DNA of 51,911 bases from Pantoea sp. BAV 3049 (lineage in GTDB: Bacteria > Pseudomonadota > Gammaproteobacteria > Enterobacterales > Enterobacteriaceae). Location of the stretch: assembly GCF_009765445.1 (NCBI RefSeq), contig NZ_WHOY01000004.1, positions 1 through 51,911 on the forward strand, read 5' to 3'. Shown one piece after another: positions 22,907 through 31,240 of the stretch. The notes beneath the pieces are model-generated. The model searched no databases. It worked only from the letters and a program-made list of their open reading frames with translations, and was not told the origin of the DNA. Position numbers and translations under genes: made by a program. Numbering within the stretch: position 1 is the first letter of the stretch; each line of letters opens with the position of its first letter.

Positions 22907-24003
22907 AAGCACAGCTGTGGCGGGGTGACCTGCACTATGCCGGTGTGACACTGCATACGGCAAGCTCCGGCGCGGTTCTCGCGCTGGATTCGCTGTGGCT
23001 GCGCCTCGAATCTCAGGGCGTTCATGGTATCGGTGAAGTGCGGCTGAATATTCAGTATCTGCACGGCTACAGCGAAGCGCAGGTGCTGAGCAACCTGATG
23101 CAGATGCTGACGCAGTGGAACTGGCACCGCGATGCGCAGGCGCTGCTGGAGGCGATCCATGCGCCGGACAGCCCATTGCTGGCCCCTTCGCGCATGCTGA
23201 TAGATATGGCCCTGCACGATCTGTTGGCTCGCGAGAAAGGCGAAAGCGTGGCGGCAAATCTGGGCGCACCGCACAGCCTGCCCGCTTACACCACCAACCA
23301 GACGCTGTTCTGGGGCAGCGAAACGCAGATGCTGGCGCAGGCGCGTTCCTATGTGGCGCGCGGCTTCAACCAGCTGAAATTGCGTACCGGCATCGCCGAT
23401 TTTGCCACCGACCTGGCCCGTCTCTGGGCGCTGCGTGAAACTTTCGGCGAAACCGTCTCGCTGGCGATTGACGTTAACGGCCAGTGGTCACTGGCCGATG
23501 CTCAACGGGCTTTTCCACAGCTTCGCGAGCTGGCACTGAGCTATATCGAGCAGCCGCTTGCTCCGGCTGAGGATGCGCAGCTGGCAGAGCTGGCAGGTTA
23601 TGGCATTCCGATCATGCTGGATGAAAGCCTTAACAGCGAAGCCGCCATCGAACGACTGGCCGCCGCAGGGGGCACCTTATGGGGCCATCTGAAACTGGTG
23701 AAGCTGGGAGGCATCACACCAACGCTGGCGGCAGCTCGTCGCCTGCAGGAAGCGGATGTCCCCTTTATGATCGGCCAGATGAATGAAGGCCACGCGGCTA
23801 CCGCAGCGGCGCTGCAACTCTGCCGCGTACTGCAACCCGCCTTTGCCGAACTGTATGGCGCTGATGGCCTGACCGACGACCCGGTCAGTGGCCTGCGCTA
23901 CCACAATGGCCAGATAAACGTGATTGATTCTCCCGGCCTGGGCGTGCATTTCGATGCCGCGCGCGCCACCTTCCTTCAGGAGTTTAGTGATGCAACAAAT
24001 TAA
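22903..24003 (+). CDS. Enolase-superfamily enzyme (MLE / dipeptide-epimerase-like)
   Basis: 366-aa enzyme with an N-terminal capping domain (about 1–120) and a TIM barrel. Mg ligands are D190 (DVNGQW), E216 (EQP) and D240 (DES). The base on strand 2 reads K159-L-R161 instead of the usual KxK, and K264/K267 lie in LKLVKLGG. The family includes dipeptide epimerases, N-succinylamino-acid racemases and dehydratases; the KxR form makes a plain dipeptide-epimerase call uncertain. The start is GTG at 22903, overlapping the M20 stop. It probably changes the stereochemistry of the imported substrate or its product. Confidence 0.88.
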   Translation: MKAQLWRGDLHYAGVTLHTASSGAVLALDSLWLRLESQGVHGIGEVRLNIQYLHGYSEAQVLSNLMQMLTQWNWHRDAQALLEAIHAPDSPLLAPSRMLIDMALHDLLAREKGESVAANLGAPHSLPAYTTNQTLFWGSETQMLAQARSYVARGFNQLKLRTGIADFATDLARLWALRETFGETVSLAIDVNGQWSLADAQRAFPQLRELALSYIEQPLAPAEDAQLAELAGYGIPIMLDESLNSEAAIERLAAAGGTLWGHLKLVKLGGITPTLAAARRLQEADVPFMIGQMNEGHAATAAALQLCRVLQPAFAELYGADGLTDDPVSGLRYHNGQINVIDSPGLGVHFDAARATFLQEFSDATN

Positions 24004-25156
24004 TGTGATTCAGGGCAGTGAGTCCGCCTTCAGCGCGGAGGAGTATGCACAGCGTATCCATCGCACCCGTGAGCGCCTGAGCGCAGCGGGCGTGGACGTG
24101 ATGATTGTCACCGGACCGGAAAACATCTTCTGGCTGACCGGCCAGCAGACGCCGGGCTACTACACCTTCCAGGCCCTGCTGCTGCCGGTTGAAGGCGAGC
24201 CGGTGTTTGTGATCCGTCAGCTGGAGTACTTCAACTTTATCGCCAACACCTTTATCTCCGACGCCGCCATTTATCAGGACGGCGACAACCCGGTCGATTT
24301 TCTGGTCGGCATGCTAAAACGGCAAAACTGGCTCAACAAGCGTATCGGGCTGGACAAGCGCGGCTGGTTCCTGCCGGTGGCCGTGTATGAAGCGCTGCAG
24401 AGCAAGCTGGGCACCATTGCCGATACCGCTGGCGTGATTGAACCCCTGCGTGCGGTGAAATCTGCGGCGGAAGTAGAGAAAATCGCTACCGCCGCCCGCT
24501 ATGTGGATGCCGGGATGCTCGCCGGGATAGCCGCCATCCGCAGCGGCGCTGACGAGAACGCGCTGGTGTCCGCCATGATGGGGGCTGCCATTGCTGCCGG
24601 TTCAGAATACGTCGGCATGGAACCGCTGGTCTCCACCGGCCCGCGCAGCGGCGTGCCGCACGGTACCTGGCGTCGTCGCGTGATGCAGGATAACGATCCG
24701 GTATTCCTGGAGATGGCTGCCGCTCACGATCGCTACCATGCCGCACTGATGCGTTCTGCCTGGCTTGGCCGCCCGCCAGCCATCGCGCTGGAGATGGAGA
24801 AAGTCTGTCAGGAAGCCTTGCAGGCTGCGCTGGACGCCATCCGTCCCGGTGCCACCTGCGAAGCGCCGCACCTTGCCTGCCAGCAGGTTATCGATCGCGC
24901 CGGTTTCACCGACAATTTCAAGAAGCGCACCGGGTATTCCATCGGGGTGTCCTTTGCACCGGACTGGGGCGAAGGCGGCATTCTCAGCCTGTACAGCGGC
25001 GTGACCACCGAACTGCAACCGGGCATGACTTTCCATATCCCACCCGCCCTGCGCATCTACGGTGAATTTACCGTTGGCGTCAGTGAAACCGTGGTGGTCA
25101 CTGAAACCGGTTATCGCCAGCTTGGCACCCTCAACCGCCCATTAACTTTGCTGTAA
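23990..25156 (+). CDS. M24-fold hydrolase, creatinase/ectoine-hydrolase-like
   Basis: 388-aa protein with a creatinase N-terminal domain (about 20–150) and a pita-bread C-terminal domain. The five metal ligands of true M24 aminopeptidases are mostly replaced: EMAAAHDRYHAALMRS at the two Asp positions, RTGYSIG at the His position and FHIPPAL at the first Glu position. The histidine in VPHGTWRRR is kept. This matches creatinase- and DoeA (ectoine hydrolase)-type enzymes, which open an amide or amidine ring without the metal pair. It overlaps the upstream gene by 14 bp. Substrate unknown. Confidence 0.85.
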   Translation: MQQINVIQGSESAFSAEEYAQRIHRTRERLSAAGVDVMIVTGPENIFWLTGQQTPGYYTFQALLLPVEGEPVFVIRQLEYFNFIANTFISDAAIYQDGDNPVDFLVGMLKRQNWLNKRIGLDKRGWFLPVAVYEALQSKLGTIADTAGVIEPLRAVKSAAEVEKIATAARYVDAGMLAGIAAIRSGADENALVSAMMGAAIAAGSEYVGMEPLVSTGPRSGVPHGTWRRRVMQDNDPVFLEMAAAHDRYHAALMRSAWLGRPPAIALEMEKVCQEALQAALDAIRPGATCEAPHLACQQVIDRAGFTDNFKKRTGYSIGVSFAPDWGEGGILSLYSGVTTELQPGMTFHIPPALRIYGEFTVGVSETVVVTETGYRQLGTLNRPLTLL

Positions 25157-25165
25157 GGAATAAAA

Positions 25166-26089
25166 ATGAAAGACATCAACGAATGCCGTGACCGCCTGCG
25201 TGGCATTTTCAATATCACCGTGACCCCTTTTGATGCTCAGGGTGACATCGACTTTGCTGCGCTGCGTGAAAACATTGAGCGCGTGATCGGCCTGGGCTAT
25301 GACGGCATCCTGATTGGCGGCACCTACGGTGAGTTTCCGGTGATGTCGCTGGCCGAGCGCCGCGAGCTGTTCAGCGAAGTAATGGACTGCGTGCAGGATC
25401 GCATCCCGGTGATGCTGTGCAGCGCCAGCGCCGATCCGCGTGAAGCCCGTGAACTGACCGCTCTGGCGGGCGATCTGGGCGGCCTGCCAATGGTCACTGC
25501 CCCTTACGTCAGCGAGATCACCGAAGGGCAGATTCTGGCTTACTTCCGCGAGATGGCCCCGCTGTCAAAAACCGGCATTCTGGTTTACAACGCGCCGGGC
25601 ATTGGCATCACGTTGTCGCCTGCCCTACTGGAACAGCTGGCAGAAGTGCCGGGCGTGGTGGGCATTAAACAGGGCGACCTGAATCCGACCGCTATCGATC
25701 AGATTGCCAATCGCCTGCGCGGCAAGCTGCGCCTGTTCTGCGCCTCGGATCTGGCATTTTTAGGCCCGATGATGGCGGGCTTCGATGGCATCAGCACCAC
25801 CAACAGCGGTGCGCTGCCCGAGCTGGTGCTGGCCACCTTCCGCGCGGTGGAGAAAGGCGATGCCACTACCGCCCGCGACCTGCATCAGCTGTGGTACGAC
25901 TATCGCGCGCTGGCCCGTCAGCATGGCCAGCCGCAGCTGGTGAAAGCGGCAATGGCACTGCGTGGTTTTAAGGGTGGCACCGTGCGTGCTCCGCTGAAAC
26001 CCGTTTCGACTGAAGCACTGGCCGCGCTGACCAGCGTGATGAAACAGCTGGCCAGCGATACCCGTACCGGCGTCACGCTGGCGGATTAA
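25166..26089 (+). CDS. DHDPS/N-acetylneuraminate-lyase family protein
   Basis: 307-aa class I aldolase-type TIM barrel. The Schiff-base lysine is K168 in GIKQG and the catalytic tyrosine is Y141 in VYNAPG. The pyruvate-carboxylate loop is GTYGEF, with Tyr where synthases have Thr, so lysine biosynthesis is unlikely. Relatives catalyse retro-aldol cleavage or deamination of keto acids. It is the last gene of the importer operon, 9 bp after the M24 gene, and overlaps the convergent amidotransferase gene by 17 bp. Confidence 0.9.
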   Translation: MKDINECRDRLRGIFNITVTPFDAQGDIDFAALRENIERVIGLGYDGILIGGTYGEFPVMSLAERRELFSEVMDCVQDRIPVMLCSASADPREARELTALAGDLGGLPMVTAPYVSEITEGQILAYFREMAPLSKTGILVYNAPGIGITLSPALLEQLAEVPGVVGIKQGDLNPTAIDQIANRLRGKLRLFCASDLAFLGPMMAGFDGISTTNSGALPELVLATFRAVEKGDATTARDLHQLWYDYRALARQHGQPQLVKAAMALRGFKGGTVRAPLKPVSTEALAALTSVMKQLASDTRTGVTLAD

Positions 26090-27170
26090 GCGCCGCCAGC
26101 AGAAAAGCGATAAACAGCGGATGAGGAGCCCCGGCGCGTGACAACAGCTCCGGGTGCCCCTGAACACCGTGCCAGAACGGCAAAGTGGGCAGGGAAATTC
26201 CCTCAACGATATCGCCGGTCTTTGCACTGATTTTCACTCCGCTGGCGGCCAGTTGCGGTAGCAGAGAAGGGTTGAAGCGGTAACGGTGGTTGTAGTGCAT
26301 CTCCGGTATCGCAGCAGGTAATCCGCTGAAAGTGAAGGGCAACACGCCGCAGCGATGGCGGGCATCTTCAAAGGCAATAAAACTGTGCAGCGCGGCATCC
26401 GGGGCTACTTCAGCCGGGATCGCCTGCTCAAAACCTTTGCTTTGCCGGACTGCCGCCGTCGACATGCTTTGCATGCCGAGACAGAGTCCCAGCGTGGGCA
26501 GCGTGCGGCTGAGGGTAGCCTCAGCAACCCGGATCTGCCCGGCCACTGCCGCCATTGATGCACCGCCCGGCAGCACCACGCCGTGCAGGCTGTTCAGTTC
26601 ATGCAGGTCTGCGGAAAGGCTGGCTGGCGGAAGGAAATGCACTTCCGCGCGCAGGTTCAGGGCTGTTGCCGCATCACCGAGAGCAGCCAGCGTAGCGGGA
26701 TAAACCTGACGGTGGTCGTTTTCACGGCCAATCAGGCCAATGCGCAACAGGGTACCCGCGCTTTGTGGATGGAATGTGGACCAGCGGCCATAGTCGTCAG
26801 CCACAAGCTGCAGCAGCGTCTGGTTGTCATCCCGAAGTTCCAGCCGGTCGTGCCGGGTCAGGCTGTGCAGACGACTTCCCTGTAACATGGCAATGCGCTG
26901 CATCTGTGAGGCCGACAGCACTACCACCGCGTCCTGGGTGGGGAGCTGAGTGGGATCGGTGACCTCCTGCAGCAGGGTATCGCTACGGCACAGGCCGCTG
27001 GTCACGCAGTAGCCCGCACGGATAACGTGCTGATGACTGTCGTGAAAATCCCGGTCAAAGTCAGGCCGCAGGCTCCACAGCGGCAGCCCTAGCTGACTGG
27101 CCCACAGGCTGGCGGTGACGCCAAAACGGGCCGGGACGGGTGAATCATCAAGAATGAAGATCGGTGACAT
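26073..27170 (-). CDS. Stand-alone class I glutamine-amidotransferase-like protein (CTP-synthase-type)
   Basis: 365-aa protein. The C-terminal part (about 140–365) is a class I GATase: nucleophile C230 in LGLCLGMQSM, H339 and E341 in VQGHPELLSR. MHYNHRYRFN and the ending APHPLF resemble CTP synthase more than other GATases. The N-terminal 130 residues are not a CTP-synthase kinase domain and I do not recognise them. It could hydrolyse a gamma-glutamyl bond or donate ammonia. It is divergent from the aminotransferase gene, with a shared ATTGTAT/ATACAA element between them. Confidence 0.75.
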   Translation of the reverse strand: MSPIFILDDSPVPARFGVTASLWASQLGLPLWSLRPDFDRDFHDSHQHVIRAGYCVTSGLCRSDTLLQEVTDPTQLPTQDAVVVLSASQMQRIAMLQGSRLHSLTRHDRLELRDDNQTLLQLVADDYGRWSTFHPQSAGTLLRIGLIGRENDHRQVYPATLAALGDAATALNLRAEVHFLPPASLSADLHELNSLHGVVLPGGASMAAVAGQIRVAEATLSRTLPTLGLCLGMQSMSTAAVRQSKGFEQAIPAEVAPDAALHSFIAFEDARHRCGVLPFTFSGLPAAIPEMHYNHRYRFNPSLLPQLAASGVKISAKTGDIVEGISLPTLPFWHGVQGHPELLSRAGAPHPLFIAFLLAALNPPA

Positions 27171-27200
27171 TACGCATTTCCTGCTGACGTTGGGCAGACA

Positions 27201-27228
27201 ATTGTATAAGTTGAATCATCAGATACAA
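27201..27228 (+). promoter_or_regulatory. Candidate GntR operator between amidotransferase and aminotransferase genes
   Basis: ATTGTATAAGTTGAATCA is followed by ATACAA at 27223–27228. The first 18 bases match the element at 19364 at 15 positions, and the flanking ATTGTAT…ATACAA is an inverted pair. Location in a 68-bp divergent promoter region suits control of both genes. Confidence 0.6.
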
Positions 27229-27238
27229 AAGAGGTTTT

Positions 27239-28447
27239 ATGAATATCAGTCAGACAGCCCGACGTATGCAGCGGGTGCGGCCTTCGCCAACGGCAACCAT
27301 CTCTGACCAGGTCCGGGCGCTTGAAGCGGCGGGAACCGCAGTGATCAATTTAGGCGAAGGAGAGCTGGATTTCTCCACCCCGGCCAGCATCAGCTATGCG
27401 GGCATTGAAGCGATTGTGCAGCACCAGACCAAATACACCGCCGTTTCCGGCACCGCCGCACTGAAAGCCGCGATTGCAGCCAAGTTTGCCCGCGATAATC
27501 ACCTGCACTTTCAGCCGGATGAAATCATCGCCGGAAGCGGTGCCAAACAGCTGATTTTTAACGCCCTGCTGGCAACCGTTGATCCAGGACAGCAGGTAAT
27601 TATTCCGGCTCCGTACTGGGTTTCCTATCCTGATATGGTGACGCTGGCGGAAGGCGAGCCGGTGATCGTGGCATGTGAGGAACAGCACGACTGGAAGCTG
27701 CAGCCGGATCGGCTGGCCACAGCCCTGACGCCGGAAACGCGCTGGCTGATCCTTAATTCGCCAGGTAACCCCACTGGAGCAATTTACACCGCCGCAGAAC
27801 TGCAGGCGCTGGCAGATGTCCTGGCCGATCATCCGCAGGTGTTAATTATGGCGGACGACATCTATGAGCCGCTGCGCTATGACCAGGCACCGTTTGCCAC
27901 CTTCGCCGAAATTGCGCCGCAGCTGGCAGAGCGGACGCTGACCGTTAATGGCGTCTCGAAGAGCCACGCGATGACAGGCTGGCGACTGGGCTACGCGGCC
28001 GGACCGGGCTGGCTGATTGCGGCGATGCAAATTCTGCAGTCACAGAGCACCTCCAATCCCAGCAGCATCGCTCAGGCCGCAGCCGTTGCTGCCCTCAGCC
28101 AGCCAGCGGACTTCCTGACCGGCTGGATCAAAAAGCTGGACTGCCGCCGCAGGCGCGTGTTGAAGATGATCGAAGAAACGGACGGGCTGAGCGCCAACGT
28201 CCCGCAGGGGGCCTTCTATGTTTTCGCCAACTGCCAGGGACTGATTGGGCGGAAAACCCCGACGGGTGAGCGCCTTGAGGATGATCGGGCCGTCGCCAGC
28301 TGGATCCTGACCGAAGCCAGTGTGGCGGTCCTGCACGGCTCAGCTTTTGGCACTCCTGGTTATTTACGCCTGGCTTATGCCGTGGACGACGCCCTGCTGG
28401 AAGCCGCCTGCCAGAAGATTCAGGCCGCCTGCGCTCAGTTAAAATAA
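27239..28447 (+). CDS. PLP-dependent aminotransferase, class I/II (aspartate aminotransferase-like)
   Basis: 402-aa fold-type I aminotransferase. The PLP lysine is K241 in NGVSKSHAMTGWRLG; NSPGNPTGAIY and the aspartate in IMADDIYEPLRYD bind substrate and cofactor, and the arginine in YLRLAYA binds the carboxylate. It transfers the amino group of an amino acid to a keto acid, and could act on the amino acid released by the neighbouring catabolic operon. The upstream box links it to that regulon. A terminator follows. Confidence 0.92.
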   Translation: MNISQTARRMQRVRPSPTATISDQVRALEAAGTAVINLGEGELDFSTPASISYAGIEAIVQHQTKYTAVSGTAALKAAIAAKFARDNHLHFQPDEIIAGSGAKQLIFNALLATVDPGQQVIIPAPYWVSYPDMVTLAEGEPVIVACEEQHDWKLQPDRLATALTPETRWLILNSPGNPTGAIYTAAELQALADVLADHPQVLIMADDIYEPLRYDQAPFATFAEIAPQLAERTLTVNGVSKSHAMTGWRLGYAAGPGWLIAAMQILQSQSTSNPSSIAQAAAVAALSQPADFLTGWIKKLDCRRRRVLKMIEETDGLSANVPQGAFYVFANCQGLIGRKTPTGERLEDDRAVASWILTEASVAVLHGSAFGTPGYLRLAYAVDDALLEAACQKIQAACAQLK

Positions 28448-28465
28448 CCGCCGAACTGAGACAGG

Positions 28466-28503
28466 AAAAAAAGAGGCATAGTAATTTCCTATGCTTCTTT
28501 TTT
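28466..28503 (+). terminator. Rho-independent terminator after the aminotransferase gene
   Basis: AAGAGGCATAG pairs with CTATGCTTCTT over 11 bp (one G·U pair) around the loop TAATTTC, flanked by an A-run before and TTTTTT after. It lies about 20 bp past the stop. Confidence 0.88.
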
Positions 28504-28694
28504 AAGCGAATTGTCCGCTCACTTTCAGCCGAAATTGTCCGCTGCTAATTGCTTGTTTTCCGGTCACAAAGCGGTAAATGTCACGTCAATTACCCATCAA
28601 AACCCACTGATTTAAAAGCACTTTCCTCCAACCATACCGTATTGACAGCATTGTCATGCCAATCAATTATCCCCTTAACTTCAGGCAACACGGG
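28504..28694. promoter_or_regulatory. Promoter region of the kinase–BtpA–ABC operon
   Basis: A sigma-70-like promoter has TTGACA at 28642–28647 and AATTAT at 28665–28670, spacer 17 bp. A perfect palindrome TGACA-GCAT-TGTCA (28643–28656) covers the -35, a good place for a repressor. Further up, TTGTCCGCT occurs twice about 25 bp apart (near 28510 and 28535). Confidence 0.5.
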
Positions 28695-29456
28695 ATGGGT
28701 GATATGCAGTGGAATCAGCAGGCGCTGGTCGCCGGTTCGCAACCTCTGTGGTGGCAGATAGCCGAAAGGCTGCGCCGGGAGATCGAATTTGGCGGTTTTA
28801 AGCAGGGCGATATTCTGCCTTCGGAAGCCACGCTCAATCAGGTCTTTGGCGTCAGCCGCACCACCGCCCGCACCGCGCTCGATAAGCTGGAGCAGGAAGG
28901 GCTGATCAGCCGTCGGGCTGGTAAAGGCTCTGTGGTGTTGCCGCCGCAGGTGATCCAGCCGCTCAGTCAGATGTCGAGCTTTGCGGAAGATATGCGCCGC
29001 CGGGGCTTTACGGCCAGCTACAAAACCCTCAGCGCCCGGATGGTGATGCCACCTGCCGAGGCCGCAGCCGCGCTGGGTCTGAGCAGAGATGAAAAAGCCT
29101 TTGCCATCTCGCGCCTGCTCAACGCCGACGGACAGCCCATGGCGCTCTCTTACAGCTGGCTGAGGCCGGGTTTGTTCGACCTGCATGCGCCCCCCGCCAG
29201 CGACAAACTGGACCGCGAATCACTGTATGTCTGGCTTGAGCAGCACTGCGACTGCCGGATCACCGGCGCTCAGGAAACGATCGGTGCCGCGCTGGTGACC
29301 TCTGAGCTGGCCCGCCGGCTGAAAGTTGCCAAAGGCTCGGCCACACTGGTCGCCCGTCGCCTCAGCCACGATCAGGCACAGTTGCCCGTGGAGTACGCGG
29401 TGGTGCATTACCGCGCCGACCGGTACGCCTTCGCCATTGACCTGGTACGCACATAA
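28695..29456 (+). CDS. GntR-family (HutC/UTRA) regulator
   Basis: 253-aa regulator. The N-terminal winged helix (about 15–80) has LPSEATLNQVFGVSRTTARTALDKLEQEGLI as its helix-turn-helix and wing; a UTRA effector-binding domain (about 95–250) follows. It is the first gene of a seven- to eight-gene strand-uniform operon and is probably the local repressor of it. The start is uncertain: 28656 lies inside the promoter, so 28695 or 28704 is more likely. The stop overlaps the kinase ATG by one base. Confidence 0.85.
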   Translation: MGDMQWNQQALVAGSQPLWWQIAERLRREIEFGGFKQGDILPSEATLNQVFGVSRTTARTALDKLEQEGLISRRAGKGSVVLPPQVIQPLSQMSSFAEDMRRRGFTASYKTLSARMVMPPAEAAAALGLSRDEKAFAISRLLNADGQPMALSYSWLRPGLFDLHAPPASDKLDRESLYVWLEQHCDCRITGAQETIGAALVTSELARRLKVAKGSATLVARRLSHDQAQLPVEYAVVHYRADRYAFAIDLVRT

Positions 29457-30355
29457 TGGCGGGCGGCAAAGCGTTATTCGTCGGCGACATCAGCCTGGAT
29501 ACCACCGTGCAGCTGGGCTACATCCCGCAGCCCGATGAGAAGCTGCACGTAAAAATTGATAACGAATCGGCTGGCGGGGTGATCAGCAATGCCGCCCTCG
29601 CCTGCCGTATGGCCGAAGGAAACGCGGTGCTGGCAATTGAAACCGGCGACGATCTGTTTGCTGATTCACTGCTCGCCTCGCTGGCGCAATCCGGCATCAA
29701 GATCGTCAGCCGCAAAATGCCGGGGCGCACCTGCCGGGCCATTGTGCTGCTGGAACCCCACGGGGAAAAGCGCCTGCTGCTGGAGCCTGGCGTCTCACTC
29801 TACCCTTCTCTCGCCTGGATTCAGTCACTCTCTTTGCAGGGCATCGACTGGGTGCATACCGCCGTGTATGGCGAAGGTGCCTGGCATCTGATCGGACAGG
29901 CGCGCCAGGCTGGCTGCCGGTGGTCGTTGGATCTTGAACCCGCCACCTTCAGCGACGGTCTGGCACCGCTCCACCCTCTGCTGGACGGTGCAGAAACGGT
30001 GTTCTGCAATCAGCGCTCGCTGCTGCAGCTTGGCGACAATCCTGTCCAGCGCCTGCTCGACCTGGGCGTAAAAAGCGTGGTTTCCACCCTTGGACCACGC
30101 GGAGCCAGCTACACCTCCGCCACCGAAACCATCGAGGCCCGCTCTCCGCTGACGCCGGAGATCGTCGACACCACCGGCGCGGGAGACTGCCTGGCTGGCT
30201 GGTTTATCGGGCGCATCCAGGCCGGCGATCCCGTTGCCGCCGCGCTCGGTGAAGCCGTTTTCGCCGCCACAATCAGCTGTGGCCGGGCTGGTGCGCAGCC
30301 TTCTTATCCCACGCGGAAGCAACTTGCCGAATTTCGCCAGGCCAGCCTGCGCTGA
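29456..30355 (+). CDS. PfkB/ribokinase-family sugar kinase
   Basis: 299-aa carbohydrate kinase. The C-terminal PfkB signature DTTGAGDCLAGWF contains the catalytic base D244 and anion hole; the N-terminal sugar-binding segment has ESAGGVISNAALA with the double glycine of the lid. Substrates of the family include ribose, fructose and nucleosides. Here it presumably phosphorylates the sugar or nucleoside brought in by the ABC importer of the same operon. The one-base TAATG overlap with the regulator indicates coupling. Confidence 0.9.
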   Translation: MAGGKALFVGDISLDTTVQLGYIPQPDEKLHVKIDNESAGGVISNAALACRMAEGNAVLAIETGDDLFADSLLASLAQSGIKIVSRKMPGRTCRAIVLLEPHGEKRLLLEPGVSLYPSLAWIQSLSLQGIDWVHTAVYGEGAWHLIGQARQAGCRWSLDLEPATFSDGLAPLHPLLDGAETVFCNQRSLLQLGDNPVQRLLDLGVKSVVSTLGPRGASYTSATETIEARSPLTPEIVDTTGAGDCLAGWFIGRIQAGDPVAAALGEAVFAATISCGRAGAQPSYPTRKQLAEFRQASLR

Positions 30356-30388
30356 CCCTTAATAACCCGCATTTCAGAGAGAGAGACT

Positions 30389-31240
30389 ATGGCCGGACCA
30401 CAAGTACTGCCGCAGAAGAGTAACGCCCTGGAGACGCTGTTTCAGGTAAAAAAACCGGTAATCGGCGTGATCCATCTTCAGCCGCTGCCCGGCGCGCCGC
30501 GCTATAACGGCCAGCCCATGAGAGAGGTTTACGACGCCGCCGTGGCCGATGCGCTGACCCTGTCACGGGGTGGCGTGGACGGCATTATCATCGAGAACGC
30601 CAGTGACCTGCCGTTCGCCCGCCCGGAACATATCGGTCCGGAAACGGTGGCCGCCCTGACCGCCGCCTGTCTGGCCGTGCGCAACGCCGTGGATACGCCG
30701 ATTGGCATTACCTGCGTGGCTAATGGTGCAATTCCCGCCCTCGCCATTGCCAAAGCGGTTGGCGCTCGCTGGGTGCGCGTCAACCAGTGGGCCAACGCTT
30801 ATATCGCCAATGAAGGCTTTATCAATGGCCCGGCCCCGGAAGCGATGCGCTACCGCTCCATGATTGATGCCCGCGATGTCGCCATTTTCGCCGACGTTCA
30901 TGTCAAATTCGGCGCGCATGCCATTACCGCCGATCGCAGTATTCCGGAGCAGGCCACCGATGCCGAATGGTTCGATGCGGATGTGCTGATCGCCACCGGT
31001 ACACGAACCGGCAACCCCACCAGCACCAGTGAAGTGGATGAAGTACGCAACGGCACCAATCTGCCGGTGATCGTCGGGTCCGGTCTGTCGCCTTCACAGG
31101 TTCCTGAGCTGTTCGCCACCGCCGATGGCGCGATTATCGGCCAGTGGCTGAAACAGGACGGCCAGTGGTGGAAGCCGGTCGATCCCAAACGGGTGGAGGA
31201 GCTGATGACTGCGGTAATGAAAGTGCGGGAGGGGCTATGA
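30389..31240 (+). CDS. BtpA/SgcQ family TIM-barrel protein
   Basis: 283-aa protein of the BtpA/SgcQ family, predicted to be a phosphate-binding TIM barrel. VIGVIHLQPLPGAPRY near the N terminus, GVDGIIIENASDLPF, and the C-terminal phosphate-site-like IVGSGLSPSQVPE and ADGAIIGQWLK are characteristic. SgcQ sits in an E. coli sugar-PTS operon; the enzyme activity of the family is unsettled. It follows the kinase by 33 bp and overlaps the next gene by 4 bp, so a role on the kinase product (a sugar phosphate) is likely but inferred. Confidence 0.88.
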   Translation: MAGPQVLPQKSNALETLFQVKKPVIGVIHLQPLPGAPRYNGQPMREVYDAAVADALTLSRGGVDGIIIENASDLPFARPEHIGPETVAALTAACLAVRNAVDTPIGITCVANGAIPALAIAKAVGARWVRVNQWANAYIANEGFINGPAPEAMRYRSMIDARDVAIFADVHVKFGAHAITADRSIPEQATDAEWFDADVLIATGTRTGNPTSTSEVDEVRNGTNLPVIVGSGLSPSQVPELFATADGAIIGQWLKQDGQWWKPVDPKRVEELMTAVMKVREGL

